Of a DNA stretch of 64,000 nucleotides, positions 19,427 to 27,574 are shown piece after piece. Below the pieces are notes generated by a model that saw only the letters and a list, made by a program, of their open reading frames with translations, was not told the DNA's origin and made no database searches. Made by a program: the position numbers and the translations under genes. The DNA is from Actinomadura opuntiae (GTDB taxonomy: Bacteria; Actinomycetota; Actinomycetes; Streptosporangiales; Streptosporangiaceae). The stretch is from positions 248,001-312,000 of the forward strand of contig NZ_JASNWF010000001.1 in assembly GCF_030283205.1 (NCBI RefSeq). Reading direction: 5' to 3'. How positions within the stretch are numbered: position 1 is the stretch's first letter; the number at the start of each line of letters is the position of its first letter.

Positions 19427-20794
19427 TCACCGAGGGCCCCAGGCCGAACGGCTCCCCGCCGGCGTGTACAGGCGGATGTCGTCGACCTTCGCCGTGCCCT
19501 CGTAGAAGTTCATGTGCGGGTCGCCGATCACGAACCGGTCCGGATAGGCGGAGCCGGCGGGCCAGGTGTCGTGGTCGACGAGGGTGCCGCCGGGCCCCTT
19601 CCAGGTCCAGTCGGCGTTGTAGCGGCCGTCGTAGGCGTCGGATTTCTGGTTGTAGTGCCAGATCGGCTCGCCGTCCTGGACGAACTTGCGGGTGTACCGG
19701 AACGTCGCTTGGCCGACGTGCGCGAAGACTCCCGACATCTCCATCGTGTAGGCGCCGTCCCGCCGCTCGACCGCGAAGGTGTACGGGTTCCGGGGCAGCA
19801 GTTCCGGGCGCAGGTCGACCGTCGACACGATCGCGCCGCCTTTGACGAATCCGCATTCGCTCTGCATCAGGTACTCGGTGCCGGGCATGGCCGGGTACCG
19901 GCGGTCATCGGTCATGAAAATGGCGTTGACGCCGTTTCCGGTGCCGGCGGAGTACGGCTCGTACTGCCTGGTGGCGGGGTTGCAGTACTTGAGCCCGGAG
20001 CCGGTGTACTTGTACCTGTTGTAGCCGTCCATGGCGACCTTGCGGTGGCCGTGGATGAAGACGTTGTTGTGCGGCGCCACCTGCCGGTAGTCCATGATCG
20101 ACATGTAGTAGAAGCCGTTGGAGTCGGTGCGCGCGTCGGCCCATTCGCATTCGGGCCTGGAGAAGTCGCCGCCCGACGCCCAAGGGAAGACGGTCTTGCA
20201 GCCGCCCGGCGCGTAGCCGTTGATGCGGCCGTCGGGATAGTCCCACGATCCGTTGCGCTCGCCGCCGAAGTCCAGGCCGCGCAGCGTCATCTCGATCCGG
20301 TACTCGGCGGGCAGGTCCCGCGTCGAGCGGATGACGACGCCGCCTCGATAGTCGGGCTCGTCGAGGTTCGCTACGCCGTGACCTGACGTGAGTGTCGGCG
20401 CCCCGTCGGGCCGGCCGTCTCCATCGCGGTCGCGCGCCGCGAGTTCGGCGGTGAGCCAGCCGCGCCGGCCGAACGCGAAGGCCTTGCGGTAGGTGCGGAC
20501 CTTGGCGAGCTGCGTCCGGAACGCCGGGCCGCCGACCGTGGCGAAGTACGCGCCGTCGTTGTCGTACATGTCGACGTCGTACGGGCTGCCGGGTCCGTCG
20601 TCGTCGGGCCGCCACGGCACCCGCGCGTCGTCCAGCCGCCGGTCGAAGGTCTCCGCGGCGACGAGGCGCCAGCCGGGCCGGTCCCCCGGCGGGCCGGTGG
20701 CCGCCCCCGCCGCTCCCGCCGCCGCCGTGCCCGCCGTCGCGGACAGGATGAGCGGGATCGTGAACGCCAGGCCCGTGCGCACGAGTCCGTGCAT
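19427..20794 (-). CDS. Secreted protein of unknown function, possibly jelly-roll carbohydrate-active
   Basis: A 455-residue exported protein: the signal peptide MHGLVRTGLAFTIPLILSAT is cleaved near residue 25-32. D122-D130 (DRDGDGRPD) is an EF-hand/dockerin-like calcium loop. The body is rich in aromatic and Gly/Asp residues, with stretches resembling GH16/lectin beta-sandwich proteins (YRIEMTLRGLDFGGERNGSW, GEPIWHYNQKSDAYDGRY, TAKVDDIRLYTPAG), but I see no firm catalytic E-x-D-x-x-E motif. The ATG has GGGGAGG upstream. Its 5' region is shared with the divergent GntR gene and contains a DasR-like site, which suggests co-regulation with the PTS. I do not recognise the family; enzyme or sugar-binding protein are both possible. 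Confidence 0.75.
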   Translation of the reverse strand: MHGLVRTGLAFTIPLILSATAGTAAAGAAGAATGPPGDRPGWRLVAAETFDRRLDDARVPWRPDDDGPGSPYDVDMYDNDGAYFATVGGPAFRTQLAKVRTYRKAFAFGRRGWLTAELAARDRDGDGRPDGAPTLTSGHGVANLDEPDYRGGVVIRSTRDLPAEYRIEMTLRGLDFGGERNGSWDYPDGRINGYAPGGCKTVFPWASGGDFSRPECEWADARTDSNGFYYMSIMDYRQVAPHNNVFIHGHRKVAMDGYNRYKYTGSGLKYCNPATRQYEPYSAGTGNGVNAIFMTDDRRYPAMPGTEYLMQSECGFVKGGAIVSTVDLRPELLPRNPYTFAVERRDGAYTMEMSGVFAHVGQATFRYTRKFVQDGEPIWHYNQKSDAYDGRYNADWTWKGPGGTLVDHDTWPAGSAYPDRFVIGDPHMNFYEGTAKVDDIRLYTPAGSRSAWGPR

Positions 20795-20905
20795 GGTGCC
20801 GCCTCCCCCGCCGCGCCGGCCCGGCGCGGCGCTCGGCCGGTGTCAGGACGATCTTCGGTGACCGTAGGCCGCGGGCCCGCGGACCGCCACGGCAAACATC
20901 GACAA

Positions 20906-20921
20906 AGTGGTATTGACCAGT
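20906..20921. promoter_or_regulatory. DasR/NagR-like operator upstream of the GntR gene
   Basis: AGTGGTATTGACCAGT matches the published Streptomyces DasR consensus A(G/C)TGGTCTAGACCA(G/C)T at 14 of 16 positions, by direct comparison. It overlaps the proposed -35 hexamer of the gntR-family gene and lies in the divergent region shared with the secreted protein gene. A HutC-subfamily regulator is encoded next door. Confidence 0.65.
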
Positions 20922-20942
20922 TGGCACGACGGGACGTAGCGT
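20913..20942 (+). promoter_or_regulatory. Promoter of the GntR gene
   Basis: TTGACC (-35, 20913-20918), 18-bp spacer and TAGCGT (-10, 20937-20942). The -35 is embedded in the operator at 20906-20921, so bound regulator should block RNA polymerase. Confidence 0.5.
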
Positions 20943-20980
20943 GTGCGGCGACGGGATCGGCTCCATGGAAGGGTGGAGGC

Positions 20981-21712
20981 GTGCGGTCTGGCGGTGAGAG
21001 CCGTAACGGGAACACGAAGCGGCAGGCGGTCCGCCGCGAGCTGCTCGCCATGCTCGAGGACCTGGAGCCCGGTGACGCGCTGCCGTCCGAGCGCCGGCTG
21101 GTCGAGGACCTCGGCGTGTCGCGGCCCACGTTACGGCAGGCCGTGGACGGCCTCGTCGCGGAGGGCCTGCTCGAGAGGCGGCACGGGAGCGGCACCTACG
21201 TCGCCGAACCCCGGATCGCGGTGCCGCTCACCATGACCTCCTTCACCGAGGACATGATCCGCCGGGGCATGAAGCCGGGCGGCCGCGTGCTGTCGTTCCG
21301 CACCGAGACCGCGGGGGCGCGGATCGGCAGGCGGCTCGCCCTGTCGCCGACCGAAGAGGTATTTACCATTCGGCGGCTGCGGCTGGCGGACGGCGCCACG
21401 ATGGCCATCGAGACGCTGTTCCTGCCCCGGGCGCTCATGCCCGGGCTGCGCCGGGACGTCCTGGAGGGCCGGTCGTTCTACGACCTGCTGCGCGGCGCCG
21501 GCATCGTGATCGCCTCGGGCACCGAGACGATCGAGCCGACCGTCACCACCCCGGAGGAGGCCGCCGAGCTGGGCGTGCCGGTGCACACGCCGGCGTTCCT
21601 GTTCGAGCGGGTGACGCGGGACGAGGACGGCCGGCCGCTGGAGTACGTCCGGTCCCTCTACCGCGGCGACCGGTACCGCCTCGAGCTGGACCTCCGCCCG
21701 CCGTCCCACTGA
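20981..21712 (+). CDS. GntR family (HutC/UTRA) transcriptional regulator, DasR/NagR-like
   Basis: A 243-residue repressor. Residues 10-80 are the winged helix-turn-helix (KRQAVRRELLAMLEDLEPGDALPSERRLVEDLGVSRPTLRQAVDGLVAEGLLERRHGSGTYVAEP). The rest is the UTRA effector domain (MTSFTEDMIRRGMKPGGRVLSF...VFTIRRLRLADGATMAIETLFLP...EYVRSLYRGDRYRLELDL), which in this subfamily commonly binds phosphorylated amino sugars. GTG at 20981 is chosen because GGGTGGAGG precedes it; an in-frame ATG lies further upstream. The gene leads the PTS operon (106-bp gap). Codons at 21359-21370 (GTA TTT ACC ATT) are unusual for this genome and coincide with a second operator-like sequence. Confidence 0.9.
   Translation: MRSGGESRNGNTKRQAVRRELLAMLEDLEPGDALPSERRLVEDLGVSRPTLRQAVDGLVAEGLLERRHGSGTYVAEPRIAVPLTMTSFTEDMIRRGMKPGGRVLSFRTETAGARIGRRLALSPTEEVFTIRRLRLADGATMAIETLFLPRALMPGLRRDVLEGRSFYDLLRGAGIVIASGTETIEPTVTTPEEAAELGVPVHTPAFLFERVTRDEDGRPLEYVRSLYRGDRYRLELDLRPPSH
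21355..21370. promoter_or_regulatory. Second operator-like sequence inside the GntR gene
   Basis: AGAGGTATTTACCATT agrees with the upstream site at 13 of 16 positions and keeps the GGT-N4-ACC inverted repeat. It is AT-rich within a gene that otherwise uses G/C at third positions, suggesting the DNA sequence itself is constrained. It could be an intragenic roadblock or looping site; chance is possible. Confidence 0.4.
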
Positions 21713-21818
21713 CCGCTCTCCGGCGCGCGCCCGGCGCGCGTCCGGGGCACGACCGTCCACCAGCGCTGGCGGGGGCCACAGCGCACGTTCCACCCCTGAG
21801 AAGTGAGGCGACTTCACC

Positions 21819-23252
21819 ATGGGCGTCATCAAGGACATCCTCACGTTCCTGGCGAACAACGTCTTCGGCCAGGTCCCGATCCTGATCGGGCTCATCACGC
21901 TCGCCGGGCTGATGCTGCAGCGCAAGCGGGCCGAGGACGTCGTCGCCGGCGCGCTGCGCGCCACGATCGGCGTCGTGATCCTGTTCATCGGCGTGGACGT
22001 GTTCACCGGCGGGCTGTCCAGCTTCCAGACGGTGCTGGCCAGCGCGATGGGCACGACGCCGCCGCACGCCGACCACTCGCTCACCGACTTCCTGACCGAG
22101 CAGGGCGGAACGATCGCGCTGGTGATCACGGTGGCGTTCCTCGCGCACGTGCTGATCGTGCGGCTGTTCCCGGCGGCGCGGTACCTGTATCTGACGGGCC
22201 ACCTGATGTTCTGGATCAGCACGGTCACCGTCGCGTCACTGGTCACGATCGCGCCGGGCGCGAACCAGGCCACGCTGGTGCTGTGCGGGGCCGGGTTCGT
22301 CGCCGCGTACTGGACGCTGCAGCCGCTGTGGATGCGCCCGCTGATGCGCCGCGTCATGCCGGACGACCGGTTCGGATACGCGCACACCAGCTCCCTGGCC
22401 TGCCTCATCACCGGGTACGCCGCCCGGCCGCTCGGCAGCCGCGAGAAGCACGACACCGAGAAGCTGACGCTGCCCCGGCAGCTGTCGTTCTTCAAGGACG
22501 TCAACATCAGCACCGCGCTGATCATCTCGGTGATCATGCTGCTCGGGGTCGCGTTCGCCGACGACGGCGTGGTGGCCAAGGCCGCCGCCGAGATGGACGC
22601 CAAGCTGTCCCCATGGGTGTGGGGGCTGCTGGTGGGGCTGCGGTTCGCGGGCGGCATCGCGATCCTGCTGTACGGGGTGCGGATGTTCCTCGGCGAGATC
22701 GTCCCGGCGTTCAAGGGCTTCAGCGACCGGGTCATCCCCGGCACCCGGCCCGCGCTGGACGCGCCGACCGTCTTCCCCGTCGCGCCGACCGCGGTCATGC
22801 TCGGGTTCGTGACGTCCACGGTGGTGTTCCTGCTCTGCCTCGCGGTCTCCGCGGCGGCCGGCTGGTTCACCCTCGCCCCGCCCATGATCATGCTGTTCTT
22901 CGTCGGCGGCGCGGCCGGGCTGTTCGGCAACGTGGTGGCGGGCTGGCGCGGCGCCGTCCTCGGCGGTGTGGTGTCCGGCCTGATCCTCGCGGTCGGCCAG
23001 GGCTTCACCTGGGGGCTCTACGAGCGGACGGCCCCGGAGCTGTCCACCCTCGCCGACCCCGACTGGTACGCGATCGGCTGGCTGCTGAAGGCCGCCGACC
23101 CGGTCATCGGCAGGGAGTCGGTCTGGCTGGTGCCGCTCGTCGCGCTCGCCGCGACCGTGGTCACCCTGGTCCTGCTCGGCCGCGCCGAGAAGCGCCGCGC
23201 CGCCGCCGAGGACGAGACCGCGCCCGCCGACGCGGCCACCGCGAAGGCCTGA
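21819..23252 (+). CDS. PTS EIIC component, ascorbate (SgaT/UlaA) class
   Basis: A 477-residue polytopic permease with about 11-12 hydrophobic helices, starting VIKDILTFLANNVFGQVPILIGLITLAGLMLQRK, as in UlaA. It would translocate a sugar with concomitant phosphorylation by IIB. The acidic/alanine-rich C-terminal tail is cytoplasmic. GTGAGG lies before the ATG. It is followed at 25 bp by IIB, then IIA and a SIS protein. None of the L-ascorbate catabolic genes (lactonase, UlaD/E/F) is present and the regulator looks amino-sugar-type, so I would not assume ascorbate as substrate. Confidence 0.88.
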   Translation: MGVIKDILTFLANNVFGQVPILIGLITLAGLMLQRKRAEDVVAGALRATIGVVILFIGVDVFTGGLSSFQTVLASAMGTTPPHADHSLTDFLTEQGGTIALVITVAFLAHVLIVRLFPAARYLYLTGHLMFWISTVTVASLVTIAPGANQATLVLCGAGFVAAYWTLQPLWMRPLMRRVMPDDRFGYAHTSSLACLITGYAARPLGSREKHDTEKLTLPRQLSFFKDVNISTALIISVIMLLGVAFADDGVVAKAAAEMDAKLSPWVWGLLVGLRFAGGIAILLYGVRMFLGEIVPAFKGFSDRVIPGTRPALDAPTVFPVAPTAVMLGFVTSTVVFLLCLAVSAAAGWFTLAPPMIMLFFVGGAAGLFGNVVAGWRGAVLGGVVSGLILAVGQGFTWGLYERTAPELSTLADPDWYAIGWLLKAADPVIGRESVWLVPLVALAATVVTLVLLGRAEKRRAAAEDETAPADAATAKA

Positions 23253-23277
23253 ACGACTCACGACGGAGGGAACCGAC

Positions 23278-23580
23278 ATGGCACTGGACAGGCGGCTGGA
23301 GGTCCTCGCGGTGTGCGGGGTCGGCATGGGCTCCAGCCTGATGCTGAAGATGACCGCCGAGGACGCGCTGAGCTCGCTCGGCGTGGACGCCCGGGTGGAG
23401 AACACCGACGTGTCGTCCGCGCGGGGCATGTCCCCGGACGTGGTGATCGGGCAGGGCATGCACACCGGCGAGGTCGCCGACCTCGCGCCCGTCGTCATCA
23501 CGATCAGCGACTTCCTCGACAAGGACGGCCTGGCCGCGCAGCTGAAGGAGCGGCTGACCGAGCAGGGGTGGATGCCGTGA
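23278..23580 (+). CDS. PTS EIIB component, ascorbate/galactitol class
   Basis: A 100-residue cytoplasmic phosphocarrier. The phosphorylated cysteine is C13 in the loop AVCGVGMGSSLMLK. Size and C-G-x-G-x-x-S-S pattern match SgaB/UlaB. GGAGGGA precedes the ATG. Its stop overlaps the GTG of the IIA gene (GTGA), so IIB and IIA are translationally coupled. It receives phosphate from IIA and passes it to the sugar in IIC. Confidence 0.92.
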   Translation: MALDRRLEVLAVCGVGMGSSLMLKMTAEDALSSLGVDARVENTDVSSARGMSPDVVIGQGMHTGEVADLAPVVITISDFLDKDGLAAQLKERLTEQGWMP

Positions 23581-24014
23581 CCGTCATCGCCGCGAACGAC
23601 GACGTCGCCGCGCGGGACTGGCGCGAGGCCGTCCGGGAGGCCGCCGCCGGCCTGGTCGCCGCGGGCGCGGCCGGCGCGGGCTACCCGGCGGCGTGCGAGC
23701 GGGTCGTCGAGGAGAACGGGCCGTACATCGTGCTGACCAAGGGCCTCGCGCTCGTCCACGCCCGTCCCGAGGACGGCGGGCTGGCCGTCGGCGTCGGTGT
23801 GACCCGGCTGGCGGCGCCGGTGGAGTTCGGGCATCCCGACAACGACCCGGTCGACCTGCTGCTGGCGTTCTGCACGCCGGACCCGGACGCGCACGTCGGC
23901 ACGCTCGCCGCGCTGGCCCGGTCGCTGTCGGGCGGGCTGGCCGACCGGCTGCGGGCCGCGCCCGGTCGGGAGGAGCTGGCCGGCGCCCTCAAGGAGGCCG
24001 TGCCCGATGCCTGA
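23577..24014 (+). CDS. PTS EIIA component (mannitol/fructose/ascorbate-type)
   Basis: A 145-residue PTS_EIIA_2-type domain. The phosphorylated histidine is H61 in GPYIVLTKGLALVHARPEDG; later LAAPVEFGHPDNDPVDLLLAFCTPD is also typical. GTG at 23577 overlaps the IIB stop. The last 8 bp overlap the SIS-domain gene. No EI or HPr gene is in the window, so those must be encoded elsewhere. Confidence 0.93.
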   Translation: MTVIAANDDVAARDWREAVREAAAGLVAAGAAGAGYPAACERVVEENGPYIVLTKGLALVHARPEDGGLAVGVGVTRLAAPVEFGHPDNDPVDLLLAFCTPDPDAHVGTLAALARSLSGGLADRLRAAPGREELAGALKEAVPDA

Positions 24015-24750
24015 CGCCGCCCGGCAGCGGCTCCCCGGCCGGGTGCGCTCCCTGCTCGACGACCTCGACGCCGCCTCCGGCGAGGCCATCGGCGCCGCGG
24101 CCGCGCTGCTGCTCGACGCGGTCCAGGCGGGCGGGATCGTGCACGTCGCCGGGGCGGGGCACTCGCTGGTCATGGTGTGCGAGACGTTCTACCGGGCCGG
24201 GGGCCTCGCCGCGGTGCGCCCGATCTGGGCGCCGGACGTGCTTCCGCTGGACGACGCCGTGCGCAGCACCCGCGCCGAGCGGCGCGCCGGCGTGGGCCGC
24301 GCCGTCGTCAAGGAGGCCGCGCCCGTCCCGCCGGACGTCGCGGTGGTGTTCTCCACCAGCGGCAGCAACCCGTACCCGGTGGAGATCGCCGAGGAGTGCG
24401 CGGCGCGGGACGTCCCGGTCGTCGCGGTGACCTCGGCGCGCGCCGCGAGCGGCGCCGCCGTCCGGGCCGCGACCACGCTCGCCGACCACGCCGCGATCGT
24501 GGTCGACACCCGGGTGCCGCCCGGGGACGTCCTGCATCCGCCGGAGGCGCCGCGGACCGCCGCGGTCTCCACGATCCTGGCCGCCTACGCCTGGTCGCGG
24601 ATCCTCGCCGACCTGGACGACCTCGCCGCCGCGCGCGGCGTGGAACCGCCCCGGTGGACGAGCGCGAACGTGCCGGGCGGCGACGAGCGGAACACCGAGC
24701 TCATCGCCCGCTACCGGCACCGCGTCCCCGAGCTGACCGGCGGCGGCTGA
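24007..24750 (+). CDS. SIS-domain sugar-phosphate protein
   Basis: A 247-residue single-SIS-domain protein (SIS_2 type). The first SIS segment is GGIVHVAGAGHSLVMVCETFYRAGGL and the phosphosugar-binding serine-rich loop is VVFSTSGSNPYPVEIAEECAARDVPVVAVTS. Related proteins are aldose/ketose isomerases, amino-sugar phosphate isomerases or MurNAc-6-P etherases. Translation is coupled to IIA (8-bp overlap), so it most likely acts on the phosphorylated sugar delivered by this PTS. The exact reaction cannot be told; lack of a second SIS domain argues against a GlmS-type deaminase. Confidence 0.85.
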   Translation: MPDAARQRLPGRVRSLLDDLDAASGEAIGAAAALLLDAVQAGGIVHVAGAGHSLVMVCETFYRAGGLAAVRPIWAPDVLPLDDAVRSTRAERRAGVGRAVVKEAAPVPPDVAVVFSTSGSNPYPVEIAEECAARDVPVVAVTSARAASGAAVRAATTLADHAAIVVDTRVPPGDVLHPPEAPRTAAVSTILAAYAWSRILADLDDLAAARGVEPPRWTSANVPGGDERNTELIARYRHRVPELTGGG

Positions 24751-24768
24751 CCGCTCTCGGTCCTGCGG

Positions 24769-25305
24769 CTAACCCGCCGGGAGGCCGACCTGGTCGGGGA
24801 CGGTCCGGGGCAGCTCCCGCAGCCAGGACGCCAGGTCGTCCGGCCACCAGCGGCCGGGCGACAGCCGGCCGAGCTCCGCGGCGACCCGCGACGGCGAGGA
24901 GGGCGCCGGGACGACGCGCGCGGGCGCGGCGCCGGCCAGGACGCCGAGCCACCAGTGCCGCGTCGTCTCGGGAAGCCCCTCGGGGTCGAGGACGACGTAG
25001 TAGTCGGGGAGCTGCACCCGGCCGGACCGCAGCGCCGCGACGGCCTCCTCGACGGCGACCTCCAGCGGGCCGGGCGCCGACACCCCGTCGAAGAAGGCGG
25101 TCCAGGCGTCCCGGACGGCCGCGAGCGGGTCGTCGTCGTGCACCACGTAGGTGCCGCCGGCGCGACCCACCAGCGCGGCGAACTCGGCGGGCGGGGTGTC
25201 GCCGCGGGCGAGGGCGCGGACGTTGCGCAGCCCGCCCAGCCCGGCGAGCACGTCCCCGGCCCGCTCCCCCGCCACGACGATCACCGTGGTGCTCGATCGG
25301 CGCAT
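24769..25305 (-). CDS. Hypothetical protein
   Basis: A 178-residue protein I do not recognise. It opens with a possible alpha/beta segment (STTVIVVAGERAGDVLAGLGGLRNVRAL), has an acidic HDDDPLAAV stretch and the aromatic patches LPDYYVVLDPEGLP and HWWLGVLAG, and ends RWWPDDLASWLREL. There is no signal peptide or clear membrane helix. A -10-like TAGACT (complement of 25312-25317) lies 6 nt before the ATG, consistent with a leaderless message. It is convergent with the PTS operon (18-bp gap) and divergent from the EF-hand gene. Confidence 0.7.
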   Translation of the reverse strand: MRRSSTTVIVVAGERAGDVLAGLGGLRNVRALARGDTPPAEFAALVGRAGGTYVVHDDDPLAAVRDAWTAFFDGVSAPGPLEVAVEEAVAALRSGRVQLPDYYVVLDPEGLPETTRHWWLGVLAGAAPARVVPAPSSPSRVAAELGRLSPGRWWPDDLASWLRELPRTVPDQVGLPAG

Positions 25306-25344
25306 GCCCGAAGTCTATGATGCGAGGCATATCAGACCAGCTCA

Positions 25345-25393
25345 GTCCCCCGAGGGGGGACGACCCCCACACCCCCGGCCCGACTTCGTCGGG
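25345..25393. repeat. GC-rich double hairpin before the EF-hand gene
   Basis: GTCCCCC-GAG-GGGGGAC (25345-25361) is followed by CCCGAC-TTC-GTCGGG (25379-25393), ending 15 bp before the ATG at 25409. It could be a leader structure or a dispersed palindromic repeat like the one at 2946-2990. Confidence 0.4.
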
Positions 25394-25408
25394 GATCAGA
25401 GGAGCGCG

Positions 25409-25639
25409 ATGACCACCAGGCCGACCGAGGACGATCTTCTCGCCGTGTTCACGAAGGCGGACCTCGGCAAGGACGAGCGGCTCGACCTGATGGAGTTCAC
25501 CCTCGTCCTGGAGCACCTCGGGCTGTCGTGGACGCGCGCGGAGACGCAGGACCGGTTCGAGAGGGCCGACGCCAACCTCGACGGGTTCATCTCCTACGGC
25601 GAGTACCGGGCGATCCTGGAGGAGCAGGGCTGGGCCTGA
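25409..25639 (+). CDS. Small EF-hand calcium-binding protein
   Basis: A 76-residue cytosolic protein with a helix-loop-helix pair. The second loop is a canonical EF-hand: D54, N56, D58, G59, I61, S62 and E65 (DANLDGFISYGE). The first (ADLGKDERLDLMEF) has a degenerate loop and probably does not bind calcium. AGAGGAGCG precedes the ATG; the same frame is open upstream from 25151 but runs through hairpins and the divergent gene. Probably a calcium buffer or sensor of the calerythrin/CabD type (inference). It is followed by a strong terminator. Confidence 0.82.
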   Translation: MTTRPTEDDLLAVFTKADLGKDERLDLMEFTLVLEHLGLSWTRAETQDRFERADANLDGFISYGEYRAILEEQGWA

Positions 25640-25650
25640 CCACGGGCGTA

Positions 25651-25691
25651 ACGGAACGGGCCCGCCGGCGTGACCGGCGGGCCCGTTCCGT
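25651..25691. terminator. Strong bidirectional terminator between the EF-hand gene and pgi
   Basis: A perfect 18-bp stem (ACGGAACGGGCCCGCCGG at 25651-25668 with 25674-25691) and 5-nt loop between two convergent genes. It is the strongest hairpin noticed in the window. Confidence 0.88.
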
Positions 25692-25699
25692 CGCAGCGG

Positions 25700-27331
25700 T
25701 CAGACCCGGCGGCCGCGCAGCTCGCGGTACCTGCGGACGAGTGCGGCGGTGGACGCGTCCGGCGCGTCCGACGGCGGCTCTTCCGAGGTGAGCGCGGGCG
25801 CGAGGTCCTGCGCCATCACCTTGCCGAGCTCCACGCCCCACTGGTCGAAGGAGTCGATGCCCCAGATCGTCCCCTCGACGAACACGATGTGCTCGTAGAG
25901 GGCGACCAGCTCGCCGAGCGTCTTCGGGGTCAGCTTCGGCACCAGGATCGTGCTGGTCGGACGGTTGCCCGGCATCACCTTGTGCGGCACGACCGCGGCC
26001 GGGGCCCCCTCGGCGGCGATCTCGTCGGCGGTCTTGCCGAACGCGAGCGCGGACGTCTGCGCGAGCAGGTTCGCCGTCAGCAGGTCGTGCATCCCCGCCC
26101 GGTCCTCGAACGGCTCGGCGAACCCGATGAAGTCGGCCGGGACCAGCCGGGTGCCCTGGTGCAGCAGCTGGTAGAAGGCGTGCTGGCCGTTGGTGCCGGG
26201 CTCGCCCCAGAAGATCTCGCCGGTCTGCGCCACGACCGGCGCGCCGTCGGCCCGCACCGACTTGCCGTTGGACTCCATCGTCAGCTGCTGCAGGTAGGCG
26301 GGGAAGCGCGACAGCCGCTGGCTGTAGGGCAGCACGGCGCGGGTCTGCGCGCCGAAGAAGTCGGTGTACCAGACGCCGAGCAGGCCCATCAGCACCGGCA
26401 TGTTCGCCTCGAACGGCGCGGTGCGGAAGTGCTCGTCGACCTCCCGGAAGCCGGCCAGCATCTCGCGGAACGCCTCGCCGCCGATCGCGACCATCAGCGA
26501 GAGCCCGATCGCGCCGTCGAAGGAGTAGCGGCCGCCGACCCAGTCCCAGAACCCGAACATGTTGTCGGTGTCGATGCCGAAGTCGGCGACCCGCTCGGCG
26601 TTGGTCGACACCGCGACGAAGTGCCGCGAGACGGCCTTGTCGTCGCCGAGGCCGTCGATCAGCCACTGCCGGGCGACCTTGGCGTTGGTGAGGGTCTCCA
26701 GCGTGCCGAACGTCTTGGAGCTGATGACGAACAGCGTCCGCTCGGGGTCGAGCCCGGCGAGCTTGCCGACGATGTCGGCCGGGTCGATGTTGGAGACGAA
26801 CCGGCAGGAGATCTCCGGGTCGGCGTAGTCGCGCAGCGCCTCGTACGCCATCGCGGGCCCGAGGTCGGACCCGCCGATGCCGATGTTGACGACGGTGGCG
26901 ATCCGCTTGCCGGTGAAGCCCGTCCACTCCCCGGACCGGACGCGCTCGGCGAAGCGCGACATCTTGTCCAGGACGGCGTGCACGTCGGCGGCGACGTCCT
27001 GGCCGTCCACCGCCAGCGCCTCGCCCGGCGGCAGCCGCAGCGCGGTGTGCAGGACCGCGCGGTCCTCGCTGACGTTGATGTGCTCCCCCGAGAACATCGC
27101 GGCGATCCGGTCGCGCAGCCCCGCCCGCTCGGCCAGCGCCACCAGCAGCCGCAGCGTCTCGCCGGTCACGCGGTGCTTGGAGTAGTCCAGGCAGAGGTCC
27201 GCGGCGGTCACGGTCATGCGCTCAACGCGTCCCGGGTCCTCGGCGAACAGCTCGCGCAGATGCCGGCCGGCCAGCTCCGCCTGGTGCTCGGCGAGCGCCG
27301 TCCATTCGGGCGCCTCGGTGATATCAGCCAT
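25700..27331 (-). CDS. pgi: Glucose-6-phosphate isomerase
   Basis: A ~543-residue cytosolic enzyme interconverting glucose-6-P and fructose-6-P. Both family signatures are present: [16 protein letters not shown] (phosphate loop) and [18 protein letters not shown] near the C-terminus, with the catalytic Glu in [24 protein letters not shown] lies 12 nt before the ATG at 27331; an ATG at 27343 directly abuts that sequence and is less likely. It stands alone and ends at the shared terminator. Confidence 0.97.
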   Translation of the reverse strand: MADITEAPEWTALAEHQAELAGRHLRELFAEDPGRVERMTVTAADLCLDYSKHRVTGETLRLLVALAERAGLRDRIAAMFSGEHINVSEDRAVLHTALRLPPGEALAVDGQDVAADVHAVLDKMSRFAERVRSGEWTGFTGKRIATVVNIGIGGSDLGPAMAYEALRDYADPEISCRFVSNIDPADIVGKLAGLDPERTLFVISSKTFGTLETLTNAKVARQWLIDGLGDDKAVSRHFVAVSTNAERVADFGIDTDNMFGFWDWVGGRYSFDGAIGLSLMVAIGGEAFREMLAGFREVDEHFRTAPFEANMPVLMGLLGVWYTDFFGAQTRAVLPYSQRLSRFPAYLQQLTMESNGKSVRADGAPVVAQTGEIFWGEPGTNGQHAFYQLLHQGTRLVPADFIGFAEPFEDRAGMHDLLTANLLAQTSALAFGKTADEIAAEGAPAAVVPHKVMPGNRPTSTILVPKLTPKTLGELVALYEHIVFVEGTIWGIDSFDQWGVELGKVMAQDLAPALTSEEPPSDAPDASTAALVRRYRELRGRRV

Positions 27332-27574
27332 TGCCTCTCTCATCTCCTCGGCGGGGCCGGCCGGGCGCCGTCGGCCCCCGGGGCGCCGCGCCGTCCCCCA
27401 CGGCGATCATAGGTCGGCGGCGCGCGGCACTCGCACCGCTCTCCCCAATGCCGGAGTGTTCACACCCGGATGACCGGTTCATCCCCGTGCGCGGATAGGG
27501 TCGGCGCGGACGAGCCGTCCGCGGCCCGGCGCGGTGCCGGGAGCGGCGGCTCCCGGACCGGCTCTGGAGGGTTC

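Noticed and set aside
21819..24750. Calling the PTS an L-ascorbate uptake system
   Set aside because: IIC and IIB belong to the ascorbate class by sequence, but the regulator, SIS protein and absence of ascorbate catabolic genes argue against assigning that substrate.
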